The translations under genes and the position numbers were made by a program. Shown piece after piece: positions 35,837 to 45,513 of a stretch of 64,000 nt of DNA. Every line of letters begins with the position of its first letter. Within the stretch, counting starts at the first letter, position 1. Source of the DNA: Lutibacter litoralis (GTDB taxonomy: Bacteria; Bacteroidota; Bacteroidia; Flavobacteriales; Flavobacteriaceae); assembly GCF_014646675.1 (NCBI RefSeq), contig NZ_BMNS01000001.1, forward strand, positions 552,212 through 616,211. Reading direction: 5' to 3'. Below the pieces are notes generated by a model. The model did no database searches, had not been told where the DNA came from, and saw nothing but the letters and a program-made list of their open reading frames with translations.

Positions 35837-38368
35837 ATGAAAAGAATACTATTTTTCTTATTTATTATGGCTACCTGTGTGGTTTTTGCACAAGACAAAA
35901 CAGCTTCTCAGGTACCCGTTCCAAACTACAGATTAGCATCTAAATTTTCACCAACAAATCTTGCTAAATTAGTACACTCTACTACAGTTAGACCAAATTG
36001 GTTAAAAAATGGAAATCGTTTTTGGTACCAATACAAAACTACAGATGGTTCTAATTACTATTTAGTTGATGCAGATAGAAAAACTAGAACTAAATTATTT
36101 GACAACGATAAAATGGCTAAATGGTTAACCGAAATAACCAAAGATCCATACGATGGGCAGAATTTACCTAGATTTAGTTTCAAATTTGTAAAAAATGAAA
36201 CAGCAATACAATTTCGAGTTACTGCAACAGAAGAGGTGGAAGTTAAAGATGATGAAAAAGATAAAATTGATGAGGTAAAAGATACTATTAAAAAAGACTC
36301 AACCGAAATTAAAAAAGTCAAAAAGAAAAAACCTAAAATGGAGAAAAAAGTATATTTTCTCGAATATAAATTAGGAGGTAATGGCTTAACAATTATAGAT
36401 AATTCTAAAAAAGATGATAAAAGAAAACGTTGGGCAAATATTTCCCCTGATAGTACCGTTGTCTTATTTTCAAAAAATCACAACCTATATTGGATGGATA
36501 AAGAGAATTTTTTGAAAGCTCTTAAAGATGAAAAAGACACTACAATTGTTGAAAACCAATGGACAAAGGATGGTGTTGAAAATTATGGATATGGTGGTGG
36601 TTCTCGAGGAGAAAATAATGAAACTAAAGAAGAGAAGAAAGACGATAGAAAGGGCGTTTGGGGAATTTGGACTAGAGATTCTAAAAAGTTTATCTATCAA
36701 AAAACAGATTCTAGACATATTAAAGATTTGTGGGTAATTAATTCGGTTTCTAAAAAAAGACCAACCTTAGAAACCTATAAATACCATATGCCAGGAGAAC
36801 AAGAATATTATAAATCAGAATTACAAATATTTGATATTCCGTCAAAAGAAATACTAAATGTAAAATTAGATACTGTTAAACAACAAAGTCTTTCTGTTTA
36901 CAGACATCAATATAAAAAATCGGAAGCTAGTGACGAGTTTAAACCTTCATTATTACTTTCAAAAAAAGGAAAAATTTATTTTAGTACTATAAGTAGAGAT
37001 CGTAAAAAATTAGATATTTGTGTTGCGGATATTAATACGGGAGAGGTTGAAGTTTTAATAGAAGAGCGTTTTAATACGTATATAGAAACAAGACCTTTAG
37101 TGTTATTAAATAATGAAACCGAAATGTTGCATTGGGCAGAAAGAGACGGTTGGGCACATATTTATTTATATGATACCAAAGGAAACTTAAAAAATCAAAT
37201 TACAAACGGACCTTACCACGTTGCTGGTATTGAAAATATTGATGAAAAAGAGCGTGTAATGTATTTTACAGCAAATGGAGTTAATAGAAATATCGATCCT
37301 TATTACGAGCATTTGTACAGAATTAATTTAAATGGAACAGGCTTAAGAGGTATTAATTCTGGAGATTTTACTACAAATGTTAGCCTTTCAGATTCTAATA
37401 AATACTTTGTAAGTAACTATTCTAGAGTAGATAGTACGCCAAAATCAGAATTAAGAAGCAATACAGGTGCTTTAATTATGAATTTAGAAGAAGCGGATTT
37501 ATCTCAATTACTTGCTACAGGTTATAAATTTCCAGAAACTTTTAAAATGAAGGCTAACGATGGAATTACAGATTTATATGGCGTTATGTACAAACCGTAT
37601 GATTTTGATGAAACAAAAAGTTATCCGTTATTAGAATATGTGTATCCAGGACCTCAAACAGAGGCTGTAAATAAAGCATTTTCTGTACGTATGGATCGTT
37701 TAGATCGTATGGCTCAGGTTGGTTTTATTGTTGTTACTGTGGGAAACAGAGGAGGGCATCCAGATCGTTCTAAATGGTATCATAATTATGGCTACGGAAA
37801 TTTAAGAGATTATGGTTTGGCAGATAAAAAATATATTGCAGAACAATTAGCAGATAAACATCCATATATTGATATTAATAAAGTTGGAATTTACGGTCAT
37901 TCTGGTGGTGGATTTATGTCAACTGCTGCAATGTTAGTATATCCAGATTTCTTTAAAGCAGCAGTTTCTTCAGCAGGAAATCATGATAATTCTATGTACA
38001 ATAGTTGGTGGAGTGAGACACACCATGGTGTTAAAGAAGAAATTGAAGCTGATGGTAGTATTAAATATAAGTATGATATTGATAAGAATCAATCGTTAGC
38101 AGCAAATTTAAAAGGGAATTTAATGTTGATTCACGGAGATGTAGATAATAATGTGCATCCTGGAGGAACCATTAGAATGGCAGATGCTTTAATAAAAGCA
38201 AATAAGCGTTTTAAATTTATGATAATGCCTGGGCAACGTCATGGTTTTGGTAAAATGACAGAATATTCTTTTTGGTTGCGTGCAGATCACTTCAGTAAAT
38301 ACTTTTTAGGAGTTGAAGCCTCAAACGTTGATATTCTTGAAATGAATAGAGACAAACCTAAGGGTTAA
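35837..38368 (+). CDS. Exported S9-family prolyl oligopeptidase (DPP IV-like)
   Basis: An 843-residue serine peptidase, probably periplasmic, that cleaves dipeptides (often Xaa-Pro) from peptides. A signal peptide (MKRILFFLFIMATCVVFAQ) precedes a beta-propeller (about 40-560) and an alpha/beta hydrolase domain with nucleophile Ser689 in GIYGHSGGGFM, an Asp in HGDVDNNVHPGG and the catalytic His in PGQRHGFGK. A strongly charged insertion in the propeller (about 133-175, alternating Asp/Glu and Lys runs such as KKVKKKKPK) is unusual looking but in frame. Asaccharolytic and marine Bacteroidetes use such enzymes for protein feeding. Monocistronic with its own terminator. Confidence 0.93.
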   Translation: MKRILFFLFIMATCVVFAQDKTASQVPVPNYRLASKFSPTNLAKLVHSTTVRPNWLKNGNRFWYQYKTTDGSNYYLVDADRKTRTKLFDNDKMAKWLTEITKDPYDGQNLPRFSFKFVKNETAIQFRVTATEEVEVKDDEKDKIDEVKDTIKKDSTEIKKVKKKKPKMEKKVYFLEYKLGGNGLTIIDNSKKDDKRKRWANISPDSTVVLFSKNHNLYWMDKENFLKALKDEKDTTIVENQWTKDGVENYGYGGGSRGENNETKEEKKDDRKGVWGIWTRDSKKFIYQKTDSRHIKDLWVINSVSKKRPTLETYKYHMPGEQEYYKSELQIFDIPSKEILNVKLDTVKQQSLSVYRHQYKKSEASDEFKPSLLLSKKGKIYFSTISRDRKKLDICVADINTGEVEVLIEERFNTYIETRPLVLLNNETEMLHWAERDGWAHIYLYDTKGNLKNQITNGPYHVAGIENIDEKERVMYFTANGVNRNIDPYYEHLYRINLNGTGLRGINSGDFTTNVSLSDSNKYFVSNYSRVDSTPKSELRSNTGALIMNLEEADLSQLLATGYKFPETFKMKANDGITDLYGVMYKPYDFDETKSYPLLEYVYPGPQTEAVNKAFSVRMDRLDRMAQVGFIVVTVGNRGGHPDRSKWYHNYGYGNLRDYGLADKKYIAEQLADKHPYIDINKVGIYGHSGGGFMSTAAMLVYPDFFKAAVSSAGNHDNSMYNSWWSETHHGVKEEIEADGSIKYKYDIDKNQSLAANLKGNLMLIHGDVDNNVHPGGTIRMADALIKANKRFKFMIMPGQRHGFGKMTEYSFWLRADHFSKYFLGVEASNVDILEMNRDKPKG

Positions 38369-38382
38369 TATTATAAATACAT

Positions 38383-38421
38383 AAAAAAGCTGTTTGAAAA
38401 TAATTTTCAAACAGCTTTTTT
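38383..38421. terminator. Bidirectional terminator between S9 peptidase and enoyl-CoA hydratase genes
   Basis: A perfect 18-bp stem (38383-38400 with 38404-38421), including AGCTGTTTGAAAA, a 3-base loop and flanking A6/T6 runs. Serves both convergent genes. Confidence 0.9.
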
Positions 38422-38435
38422 GTTATATAATTTTT

Positions 38436-39209
38436 TTAAAAGTTGGGCTTTCTTTTTTCTAAAAATGCAGTTGTTCCTTCTTTAAAATCATCTGTTTCGA
38501 AACTAACTCCAAATTGTTCAATTTCAACACTGTACCCATTAACGCAATTAGTGTAATTAGCATTTACTGCTTTAATTGCTGCTCCTATTGCTACTGAAGA
38601 ATTACGTATTATTTTACTAGCTAATTTTTCGCATAAAGGTAATAGTTCTTCTTGTTCAACAACATAATTTACCAAACCATATTGTTTGGCTTCCTCAGCA
38701 GAAATCATAGCTGCGGTCATAATCATTTCCATAGCTTTTCCTTTACCAACTAATTGCGGTAAACGTTGCGTACCGCCATAACCTGGAATTACACCCAAAC
38801 TAACTTCTGGTAATCCCATTTTTGCATTAGAACTTGCAACTCTAAAATGTGCTGCCATAGCTAATTCTAAACCACCACCTAGTGCAAACCCGTTAACTGC
38901 AGCAATTACAGGTGTACTTAAGTTTTGAACAAAATCGAATAATATTTCGTGTCCTTTTCTTGCAAGCTCTGTACCTTCTTCAACAGAAAAATTTGCAAAT
39001 TCAGAAATATCTGCACCAGCAACAAACGCTTTTTCTCCGCTTCCAGTAATAATAATAACTTTTACAGATTTGTCGGTTTCTAATAATTTAAATGCCTCAT
39101 GCAATTCTGCTATAGTATTTTTATTTAAAGCATTTAATTTGGTTGGACGATTTATTGTAATTATGGCACTATTTTCGTTTTGCTCAACTACTATATTTTC
39201 GAAATTCAT
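38436..39209 (-). CDS. Enoyl-CoA hydratase/isomerase (crotonase family)
   Basis: A 257-residue crotonase-fold enzyme. The oxyanion-hole segments AFVAGADISEF and NGFALGGGLELAMA and the catalytic Glu region GLPEVSLGVIPGYGGTQRL are intact with both glutamates, indicating a true hydratase as in fatty-acid or butanoyl-CoA metabolism. The C-terminal trimerisation helices end FLEKRKPNF, the usual terminus. It lies four bases after the NtrY-like kinase gene and is probably cotranscribed, though no functional connection is evident. Exact chain-length preference unknown. Confidence 0.93.
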   Translation of the reverse strand: MNFENIVVEQNENSAIITINRPTKLNALNKNTIAELHEAFKLLETDKSVKVIIITGSGEKAFVAGADISEFANFSVEEGTELARKGHEILFDFVQNLSTPVIAAVNGFALGGGLELAMAAHFRVASSNAKMGLPEVSLGVIPGYGGTQRLPQLVGKGKAMEMIMTAAMISAEEAKQYGLVNYVVEQEELLPLCEKLASKIIRNSSVAIGAAIKAVNANYTNCVNGYSVEIEQFGVSFETDDFKEGTTAFLEKRKPNF

Positions 39210-39213
39210 ATTA

Positions 39214-40674
39214 TTATTTTTTAGGTACTATTATTTTAAAAACGGTTCCTTTATTAAGTTTTGATGTAAACGTAATAGAGCCATTATAAGCTTCAACTAT
39301 ATTTTTTACCATTCCTAAACCTAAGCCCATTCCGCTGGATTTAGTAGTGAATTTTGGTTCAAAAATCTTTTCTTTATCTTCAATTAAAATTCCTTTACCA
39401 TTATCTGCTACAGTAATTATAACATTTTTTTCGTTATCTGAAACTGTAACTTCAATCTTTTTATTTTCAACTTCTTCTAAAGCTTGTGTTGCATTTTTAA
39501 CCAAATTAGTTACTACTCTTATTAATTGGGTTTTATCTAATTCAGCTGTAATTACTTCTTTTTCAGAAAAATAGGAGATATAATCTTCTGTAAAAATATC
39601 TAAGGCATATTTAACTACTTTAACAACATTTAGCTCTTCTCTGTTTTGAGTTGGCATTTTAGCAAAGTTAGAGAAAGCCGAAGCAATTGAACTCATAGTA
39701 TCAATTTGCTGAATTAATGTTTTGCTAAATTCATTAATTTTCTGGTTAATATTAGGGTCGGTTGGGTCAAATTTTTGTTGAAAACTTTGCACCGTTAAAC
39801 GCATTGGGGTTAACGGATTTTTAATTTCATGGGCAACCTGTTTAGCCATTTCTCGCCAGGCCTGTTCTCGTTCTCCTTTTGCTAATTTTACAGCACTTTC
39901 TTCTAATTCATCAATCATTTCATTAAATGCATTTACCAAAGTAAACATTTCGGCACTCGCATCTTTTAAAATAATTTTTTCATTACGTCTATTTAAGCGA
40001 GTTAAGCTCATTTTATCGGTTACAGTTTTGATAGACCTAGTAATATAACTTGATATAAAATAAGCCAACCCAATAGCCAATAAAAACATGAGAATGTACA
40101 CGTATGCCATCCTAATTAAAAACTCTTCTAAGTCCTTATTTTGTGCTGTGTTATCTTGTATGTATTGTAAATTTAAAATACCAATTGGTTTAAATTTATT
40201 ATCTGTAATATAAGAGTAGGAAGATTGTAAATTTTTGCCTTTAAGAGCTTTAGTGTCAACAAAGCGATGTTGGATAGTATTGTTAATTCCTTTTAAGATA
40301 GTGTCACTAAGTTTTGTAGGGGTATCGCTTTTAACAAATCCAGCTTCTGAACTTTTCGCAATATTTCCAGCCAAATCATAGATGTTAATTTCCAATTTTT
40401 CAATATCTGAAATTTCGTGTACTTTTTCTCTAAAAATAAGTTTTAAATTTTCTTCTACAATTGGAAATGTATTTCCACTACCGCTATTTAACCAATAGTT
40501 TATAGAGGCTTTTACAGCTTCTTCTTTTCTTTCTAACCTTCCTTCATTATACTCGTCGGTTTGTTCTTTGTATTGATAAATGGTAACAGCAGCAATTAAA
40601 ATAGAAGCAAATAAAATTAACAATATCATTGCTAAAAATATTCGAATACGTAGAGAAAGAAGTCTAATTTTCAT
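39214..40674 (-). CDS. NtrY-like sensor histidine kinase
   Basis: A 486-residue membrane kinase. An N-terminal membrane helix (about 10-35), a periplasmic sensor region (about 36-185), a second helix (about 188-212) and a HAMP linker lead to the HisKA domain with His282 in QVAHEIKNPLTPMRLTVQSF and an HATPase domain with N box TNLVKNATQALEE, G1 VADNGKGI and G2 GMGLGLGMVKN. The extended H-box NPLTP is typical of NtrY. No response regulator gene is adjacent, so it is an orphan here; a partner NtrC-like regulator would be elsewhere. Confidence 0.9.
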   Translation of the reverse strand: MKIRLLSLRIRIFLAMILLILFASILIAAVTIYQYKEQTDEYNEGRLERKEEAVKASINYWLNSGSGNTFPIVEENLKLIFREKVHEISDIEKLEINIYDLAGNIAKSSEAGFVKSDTPTKLSDTILKGINNTIQHRFVDTKALKGKNLQSSYSYITDNKFKPIGILNLQYIQDNTAQNKDLEEFLIRMAYVYILMFLLAIGLAYFISSYITRSIKTVTDKMSLTRLNRRNEKIILKDASAEMFTLVNAFNEMIDELEESAVKLAKGEREQAWREMAKQVAHEIKNPLTPMRLTVQSFQQKFDPTDPNINQKINEFSKTLIQQIDTMSSIASAFSNFAKMPTQNREELNVVKVVKYALDIFTEDYISYFSEKEVITAELDKTQLIRVVTNLVKNATQALEEVENKKIEVTVSDNEKNVIITVADNGKGILIEDKEKIFEPKFTTKSSGMGLGLGMVKNIVEAYNGSITFTSKLNKGTVFKIIVPKK

Positions 40675-40848
40675 TTAAATTTATTTTCGCCAACTTATTT
40701 ATTTTTAATCCTTTAGAAGGATTGTTGTTGGTTGTTTTTATTAAATTATTTAAAGTAAATATACAGATTAATTACTATCTTTTTTTGTATGAATAATCAT
40801 AATTAAATGGATAATACAACCTAACCTACAACAAATGTACCAAGAAAG

Positions 40849-41106
40849 TTATTTATATTTAAGTTTTAGAATTATTAATATTAATGCTAGAAAAGCTGTG
40901 ATAGTATTAGCAAGTATCATTGCAAAACTATTTAAATGAATACCATATAGCAACCATAATATAATACCAACAAAAAAAATAATAAACATAGGTAACGATA
41001 AACTTTCTGTATTTTTCGATTTCCAAGCTTTTACCACTTGTGGTACAAATGCTGTCGTAGTTAAAACCGCAGCAACTAAACCAATAATCTCGTAAGCATC
41101 TATCAT
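40849..41106 (-). CDS. SemiSWEET-type sugar transporter (PQ-loop)
   Basis: An 85-residue integral membrane protein with three helices, the size of bacterial SemiSWEET half-transporters, which dimerise to make a six-helix facilitator for sugars such as sucrose or glucose. The PQ motif is in TTTAFVPQVVKAWKSKN and the conserved W/N pair at IILWLLYGIHLNSFAMILANTIT, including the substrate-contacting Asn. The surrounding gaps (40675-40848 and 41107-41294, AT-rich) hold no gene; 40707-40723 has a small AATCCTT hairpin without a T tract. Confidence 0.9.
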   Translation of the reverse strand: MIDAYEIIGLVAAVLTTTAFVPQVVKAWKSKNTESLSLPMFIIFFVGIILWLLYGIHLNSFAMILANTITAFLALILIILKLKYK

Positions 41107-41294
41107 TATCTTTGTTTATGTGTTAAACTATTTAAGGATTTAAAGATTAAAAGGTTATGTATTTTAATGACCTGACTTTTTTGTATGTAAAAATTCTATA
41201 TTTTAAGAATAAAATGATTGTAAAAAACAGAAAAAATAGCTTCAACTATGCTCCGCCACTCAACTTTAAGGCTTTCTAACTTTTAGACTAAATA

Positions 41295-44200
41295 CTACCC
41301 AACAATATTTACAATTTTACCTGGTACAACTATTACTTTTTTAGGTGTTCTGCCTTGTAATTGCGCTTGTGTTTTTTCGTGCGCCATAACTGCGGCTTCA
41401 ATTTCATCTTTATTTAAATCTAATGAAAGTTCCATAGTAAAACGCATTTTTCCGTTGAAAGAAATAGGATATTCCTTACTGCTTTCTACTAAATATTTGG
41501 CTTCAAATATTGGAAAATCTACGGTTGAAATTGATGTTGTATGTCCTAATTTACTCCATAATTCTTCTGCAATATGTGGCGCATATGGCTCAATAATAAT
41601 TGCTAAAGGTTCTAAAATTGAACGTTTGTTACATTTTAAGGCTGTTAACTCGTTTACAGCAATCATAAATGTTGAAACCGACGTATTAAAAGAAAAATTA
41701 GCGATATCTTCTTCAACCTTCTTAATGGTTTTATGCAATGTTTTTAGTTCGTCTTTTGTTGGCGCGTCATCTGAAACTGAAAACTCACCATTAACAATAT
41801 ATAATTTCCATAATTTTTTCAAGAAACTATAAACACCAGAAATCCCTGAAGTTTTCCAAGGTTTAGATTGCTCTAAAGGACCTAAAAACATTTCGAACAA
41901 ACGCAAACTATCTGCTCCGTATTCTTCACAAATTTCATCTGGATTTACAACATTGTATTTAGATTTCGACATTTTTTCAACCTCGCGCTTAACTTTGAAT
42001 GTTCCATCATCTTCTAAAACAAATTCAGCACCTTTAAATTCTTCTCTCCAATTTTTAAAAGCTTCAATATCTAATTCATCATGAGTATTTACAAAGGCAA
42101 CATCTGAATGAATTTGTTGTACTTTCAAATCTCCAATTAAACCTTTTGAAACAAATTTATTTTCACCTTCAACTCTATATACAAAAGCACTCGTCCCTGT
42201 TATCATTCCTTGGTTGATTAGCTTTTTGGCGTATTCATCTGTTGGAACAAAACCTCTGTCGAACATAAATTTTTGCCAAAAACGAGAATATAATAAATGT
42301 CCGGTTGCGTGTTCGCTTCCACCAATATATAAATCTACATCTTGCCAGTAATTAATCGCTTCTTTCGAAAACATTTCCTCATTATTTTGAGCATCCATAT
42401 AACGATTGAAATACTGCGAACTTCCGGCCCAACCTGGCATGGTATTTAATTCTAATGGAAAAATAGTTACATTATCAATTAAGTCGTTTGAAACAACTTC
42501 ATTTTTAACAGAGTTCCAAGCCCAAACAGTTGCATTTCCTAATGGTGGTTTTCCATCTTCAGTTGGTAAATACTTTTCAACTTCTGGTAACACAATTGGC
42601 AAATGTTGTTTGTCAATCATTTGTGGTAATCCATTTTTATAATATACTGGAAACGGTTCTCCCCAATAACGTTGACGGCTAAAAACAGCATCACGTAAAC
42701 GATAATTTATTTTTCCGTAACCAAAACCCTTTTGTTCAATTTCGTAAATAATGCGTTTCATGGCTTTTTTATACGTTAAGCCATTTAAGAAATCTGAATT
42801 AGCAATTTTAATTCCTTCTTTTGTAGCACATGCTTCTTCTGAAATATCTACACCTTCAAAAATATTTGGTATTTCTAAACCAAAATGTTTTGCAAATGCG
42901 TAATCGCGTTCATCTCCACAAGGAACTGCCATTACAGCACCTGTTCCGTAACTTGCCAACACATAATCTCCGATCCATATTTGCACTTTTTTGCCTGTAA
43001 AAGGATGCAAAGCATAGGCACCAGTAAATACACCAGAAATGGTTTTTACATCTGCCATTCGATCCAATTCACTTCGTTTTGCAGTTGCTTTTTGGTAAGC
43101 TTCAACAGCTTCTTTTTGTTCAGCAGTTGTAATTTTTGAAACCAATTCGTGCTCTGGAGCAAGTGTCATAAAACTTACTCCGTAAATAGTATCGGGACGG
43201 GTTGTAAAAACAGAAATTTCCCAACCTGAATCCTGCTCTAAAACAGTAGCTTCTTTAGTTAAATTTTCTTGAGGATATACAGGAAATTGCAATGCTGTTT
43301 CAATTTTTGAAACAACGCTGTAGGGAGCATCAACAACTTCATTTATAGAAAAACGTAAGACATTAAAACCTTGACTTTCAAAATATTTAGTTCTTGAAGC
43401 TTCATCTTCTTTTCCAGAAAATTCAACAATTGTTTTTTTAACAAAACATACATAATCAACAAGAAAAACGCCAACCATATATTTAGCTCTAAATTTTGAA
43501 GATCCTTTTTTCTTTTTTAATTCATCCCACAATAAAGTTTCCGCTTTAGATGGGTTTGATCTATTTTCTTTAAGCGTTTCAAATTCTTTGTAAGATAATT
43601 TTACGTCTTTACTTTCAGAAATAGTATTAGGAGCTACTTTAAACGAAACCATTGCACCTTCCGAACGTCCAATCCAATAGGTTTGGGAATCTTTTAAAGG
43701 TTGTGGCCAATCTATTTTATCTAATCCATCTAATAAACGTTGTGCATACGCAGTAATTCGCATACTCCATTGCATCATTTTTTTACGTACTACGGTATGT
43801 CCGCCACGTTCTGAAACACCGTTTACAATTTCATCATTTGCCAATACGGTTCCTAATCCAGGACACCAATTTACTTCGGTTTCAGATAAAAATGTTAATC
43901 TATATTTTAATAATACTTTTTGTTTTTCTTCTTCTGAATAATTTTTCCATTCTTGCGCAGAAAAGATAGCTGTTTCTTCATCGCAAACTGCATTAATATT
44001 TTTATTTCCTTCTTCAGAAAAAACTTTTTCTAATTCAGAAATGGCTCTTGCTTGGTCGGTATCTTTACAATAATAAGACTCAAATAGTTGAATAAAAATC
44101 CACTGCGTCCATTTGTAATAATTAGGATCTGAAGTTCTTACTTCGCGCGACCAATCAAACGAAAAACCAATTTTATCTAATTGTTTTCTGTAGGTTTTAA

Positions 44201-44510
44201 TATTAGCTTCGGTGGTAATTGCTGGATGTTGCCCTGTTTGAATTGCATATTGTTCTGCAGGTAAACCAAAAGAATCGTATCCTTGCGGATGTAACACATT
44301 AAACCCTTTATGGCGTTTGTAGCGCGCATAAATATCAGACGCAATATATCCGAGCGGATGCCCAACGTGCAAACCTGCTCCTGACGGATATGGAAACATA
44401 TCCAAAACATAAAACTTTGGTTTGTTAGATATATTCTCTGCTTTAAAAGTTTGATTTTCTGCCCAATATTGTTGCCAGTTAGCTTCAATTTCTCTAAAAT
44501 TGTATTCCAT
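41295..44510 (-). CDS. leuS: Leucine-tRNA ligase with a DUF559-like nuclease domain inserted in the editing domain
   Basis: Class I synthetase charging tRNA-Leu. The HIGH region (PSGAGLHVGHPLGY, near 42-55), KMSKS (EKMSKSKYNVV), the editing T-rich loop FTTRPDTIYG (434-443) and C-terminal domain are intact. At 1071 residues it is about 130 longer than I expect in this phylum. The excess is one block, about residues 293-426 (bases about 43232-43637), between SEGAMVSFKV and WEISVFTTRPDT at the start of CP1. It reads as a DUF559 endonuclease: SNPSKAETLLWDELKKKKG, KFRAKYMVGVFLVDYVC, IVEFSG, FESQGFNVLRFS. Asp352 and Glu363 are kept, but the expected Asp and His of the ELDGxxH motif are Ser365 and Asp369. 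The frame is unbroken, so the essential enzyme presumably works with the insert. Confidence 0.95.
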   Translation of the reverse strand: MEYNFREIEANWQQYWAENQTFKAENISNKPKFYVLDMFPYPSGAGLHVGHPLGYIASDIYARYKRHKGFNVLHPQGYDSFGLPAEQYAIQTGQHPAITTEANIKTYRKQLDKIGFSFDWSREVRTSDPNYYKWTQWIFIQLFESYYCKDTDQARAISELEKVFSEEGNKNINAVCDEETAIFSAQEWKNYSEEEKQKVLLKYRLTFLSETEVNWCPGLGTVLANDEIVNGVSERGGHTVVRKKMMQWSMRITAYAQRLLDGLDKIDWPQPLKDSQTYWIGRSEGAMVSFKVAPNTISESKDVKLSYKEFETLKENRSNPSKAETLLWDELKKKKGSSKFRAKYMVGVFLVDYVCFVKKTIVEFSGKEDEASRTKYFESQGFNVLRFSINEVVDAPYSVVSKIETALQFPVYPQENLTKEATVLEQDSGWEISVFTTRPDTIYGVSFMTLAPEHELVSKITTAEQKEAVEAYQKATAKRSELDRMADVKTISGVFTGAYALHPFTGKKVQIWIGDYVLASYGTGAVMAVPCGDERDYAFAKHFGLEIPNIFEGVDISEEACATKEGIKIANSDFLNGLTYKKAMKRIIYEIEQKGFGYGKINYRLRDAVFSRQRYWGEPFPVYYKNGLPQMIDKQHLPIVLPEVEKYLPTEDGKPPLGNATVWAWNSVKNEVVSNDLIDNVTIFPLELNTMPGWAGSSQYFNRYMDAQNNEEMFSKEAINYWQDVDLYIGGSEHATGHLLYSRFWQKFMFDRGFVPTDEYAKKLINQGMITGTSAFVYRVEGENKFVSKGLIGDLKVQQIHSDVAFVNTHDELDIEAFKNWREEFKGAEFVLEDDGTFKVKREVEKMSKSKYNVVNPDEICEEYGADSLRLFEMFLGPLEQSKPWKTSGISGVYSFLKKLWKLYIVNGEFSVSDDAPTKDELKTLHKTIKKVEEDIANFSFNTSVSTFMIAVNELTALKCNKRSILEPLAIIIEPYAPHIAEELWSKLGHTTSISTVDFPIFEAKYLVESSKEYPISFNGKMRFTMELSLDLNKDEIEAAVMAHEKTQAQLQGRTPKKVIVVPGKIVNIVG

Positions 44511-44535
44511 CCTTATTATTCCATTTTTAAAAGCG

Positions 44536-44543
44536 CAAAGTTA
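44536..44543 (-). promoter_or_regulatory. Promoter -7 element (TAACTTTG) of leuS
   Basis: A perfect TAnnTTTG on the minus strand, 25 bases before the leuS ATG at 44510. It is in the divergent gap from the patatin gene. Confidence 0.5.
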
Positions 44544-44628
44544 CGTTTTATAAATAGAATTATAAAGCGTATTTTTAGCCTAGAAAATTTATTAAAATAT
44601 TGTAAAATAAACTATTTTTAAAATTATA

Positions 44629-45399
44629 ATGAATAAAGAAATTGGATTGGTGCTTTCTGGTGGAGGTGTTAGGGCTATTGCACATGTAGGTTTTTTACAA
44701 GTATTGTTAGAAAATAACATTAAACTAACAAGGGTTTCTGGAACTAGTGCTGGCGCTTTGGTCTGTGCGCTATATGCTGCTGGGTATAAAACTGACGAAA
44801 TGATGTCTTTTTTTAGAGAAACACCTTTGTTAAAATTATCTCTATACGCCTTAAATAAACCAGGTATTATGGATAGTGAAAAGTATATTGGTTTTTTTAA
44901 AAAATATTTTCCTGAAGACACTTTTGAAAGTTTAAAAATGCCATTAACTATAACTGCTACTAATTTATTAAATGGGAAATTAGATTATTTTAATTCTGGT
45001 CAGTTAATTAAACCTTTGATAGCTTCTTGTGCTTTGCCTCCAGTTTTTTCTCCTATTGAAATTGATGAAAATTTATATTCTGATGGAGGGGTTTTAAATA
45101 ATTTTCCTATTGAACCTTTAAAAGATACCTGTTCAAGAATTTTAGGAAGCTTTGTAAATCCTATTGAAGAAATAGATAAATCAGAGATAAATTCATCTAT
45201 GAAATTAATGTATAGAGTCTACCATATTGGTTTAGACGCAAGTAATATTAAGAAATTCTCGGAATGCGATTATGTTTTTTCTCCAAAAGAAATTGATAAG
45301 GTGGGTGTTTTAGATGCTAATGGAATAGATAAAGCCTATAAAATTGGGTATGAAAGTGCACAAAAAGAAATTGAAACTATTTTAAAATCTATTCAATAG
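44629..45399 (+). CDS. Patatin-like phospholipase
   Basis: A 256-residue cytoplasmic or membrane-associated lipid acyl hydrolase with the Ser-Asp dyad. The oxyanion-hole loop is LVLSGGGVRAIAHVG (10-21), the nucleophile Ser40 is in GTSAG, and Asp152 in SDGGV completes the dyad. No signal peptide or barrel domain is attached, unlike PlpD-type proteins. Relatives such as RssA-like proteins are of unclear physiology; phospholipid turnover is the likely role. It has no operon partners; the DMT transporter gene begins about 115 bases later. Confidence 0.9.
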   Translation: MNKEIGLVLSGGGVRAIAHVGFLQVLLENNIKLTRVSGTSAGALVCALYAAGYKTDEMMSFFRETPLLKLSLYALNKPGIMDSEKYIGFFKKYFPEDTFESLKMPLTITATNLLNGKLDYFNSGQLIKPLIASCALPPVFSPIEIDENLYSDGGVLNNFPIEPLKDTCSRILGSFVNPIEEIDKSEINSSMKLMYRVYHIGLDASNIKKFSECDYVFSPKEIDKVGVLDANGIDKAYKIGYESAQKEIETILKSIQ

Positions 45400-45513
45400 T
45401 TTATATGCGGGTTACAGGTATTACATGAAATTATTTATAAGAGGTTAAGATAATACATTATTTTTAGTTTCATAATTGGTAATTTTCAGCCATGAATATT
45501 TATAAATATTAAC

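Noticed and set aside
40707-40723. Terminator after the SemiSWEET or kinase gene
   Set aside because: A 7-bp AATCCTT hairpin without a following T tract on the relevant strand; too weak.
41455-43139. Several plus-strand frames opposite leuS
   Set aside because: They are shadows of the leuS codons; the leuS frame carries all synthetase motifs.
43232-43637. DUF559-like region as a separate gene or intein
   Set aside because: It is in the same frame as leuS, has no start, and lacks intein block motifs and the C-terminal His-Asn junction.
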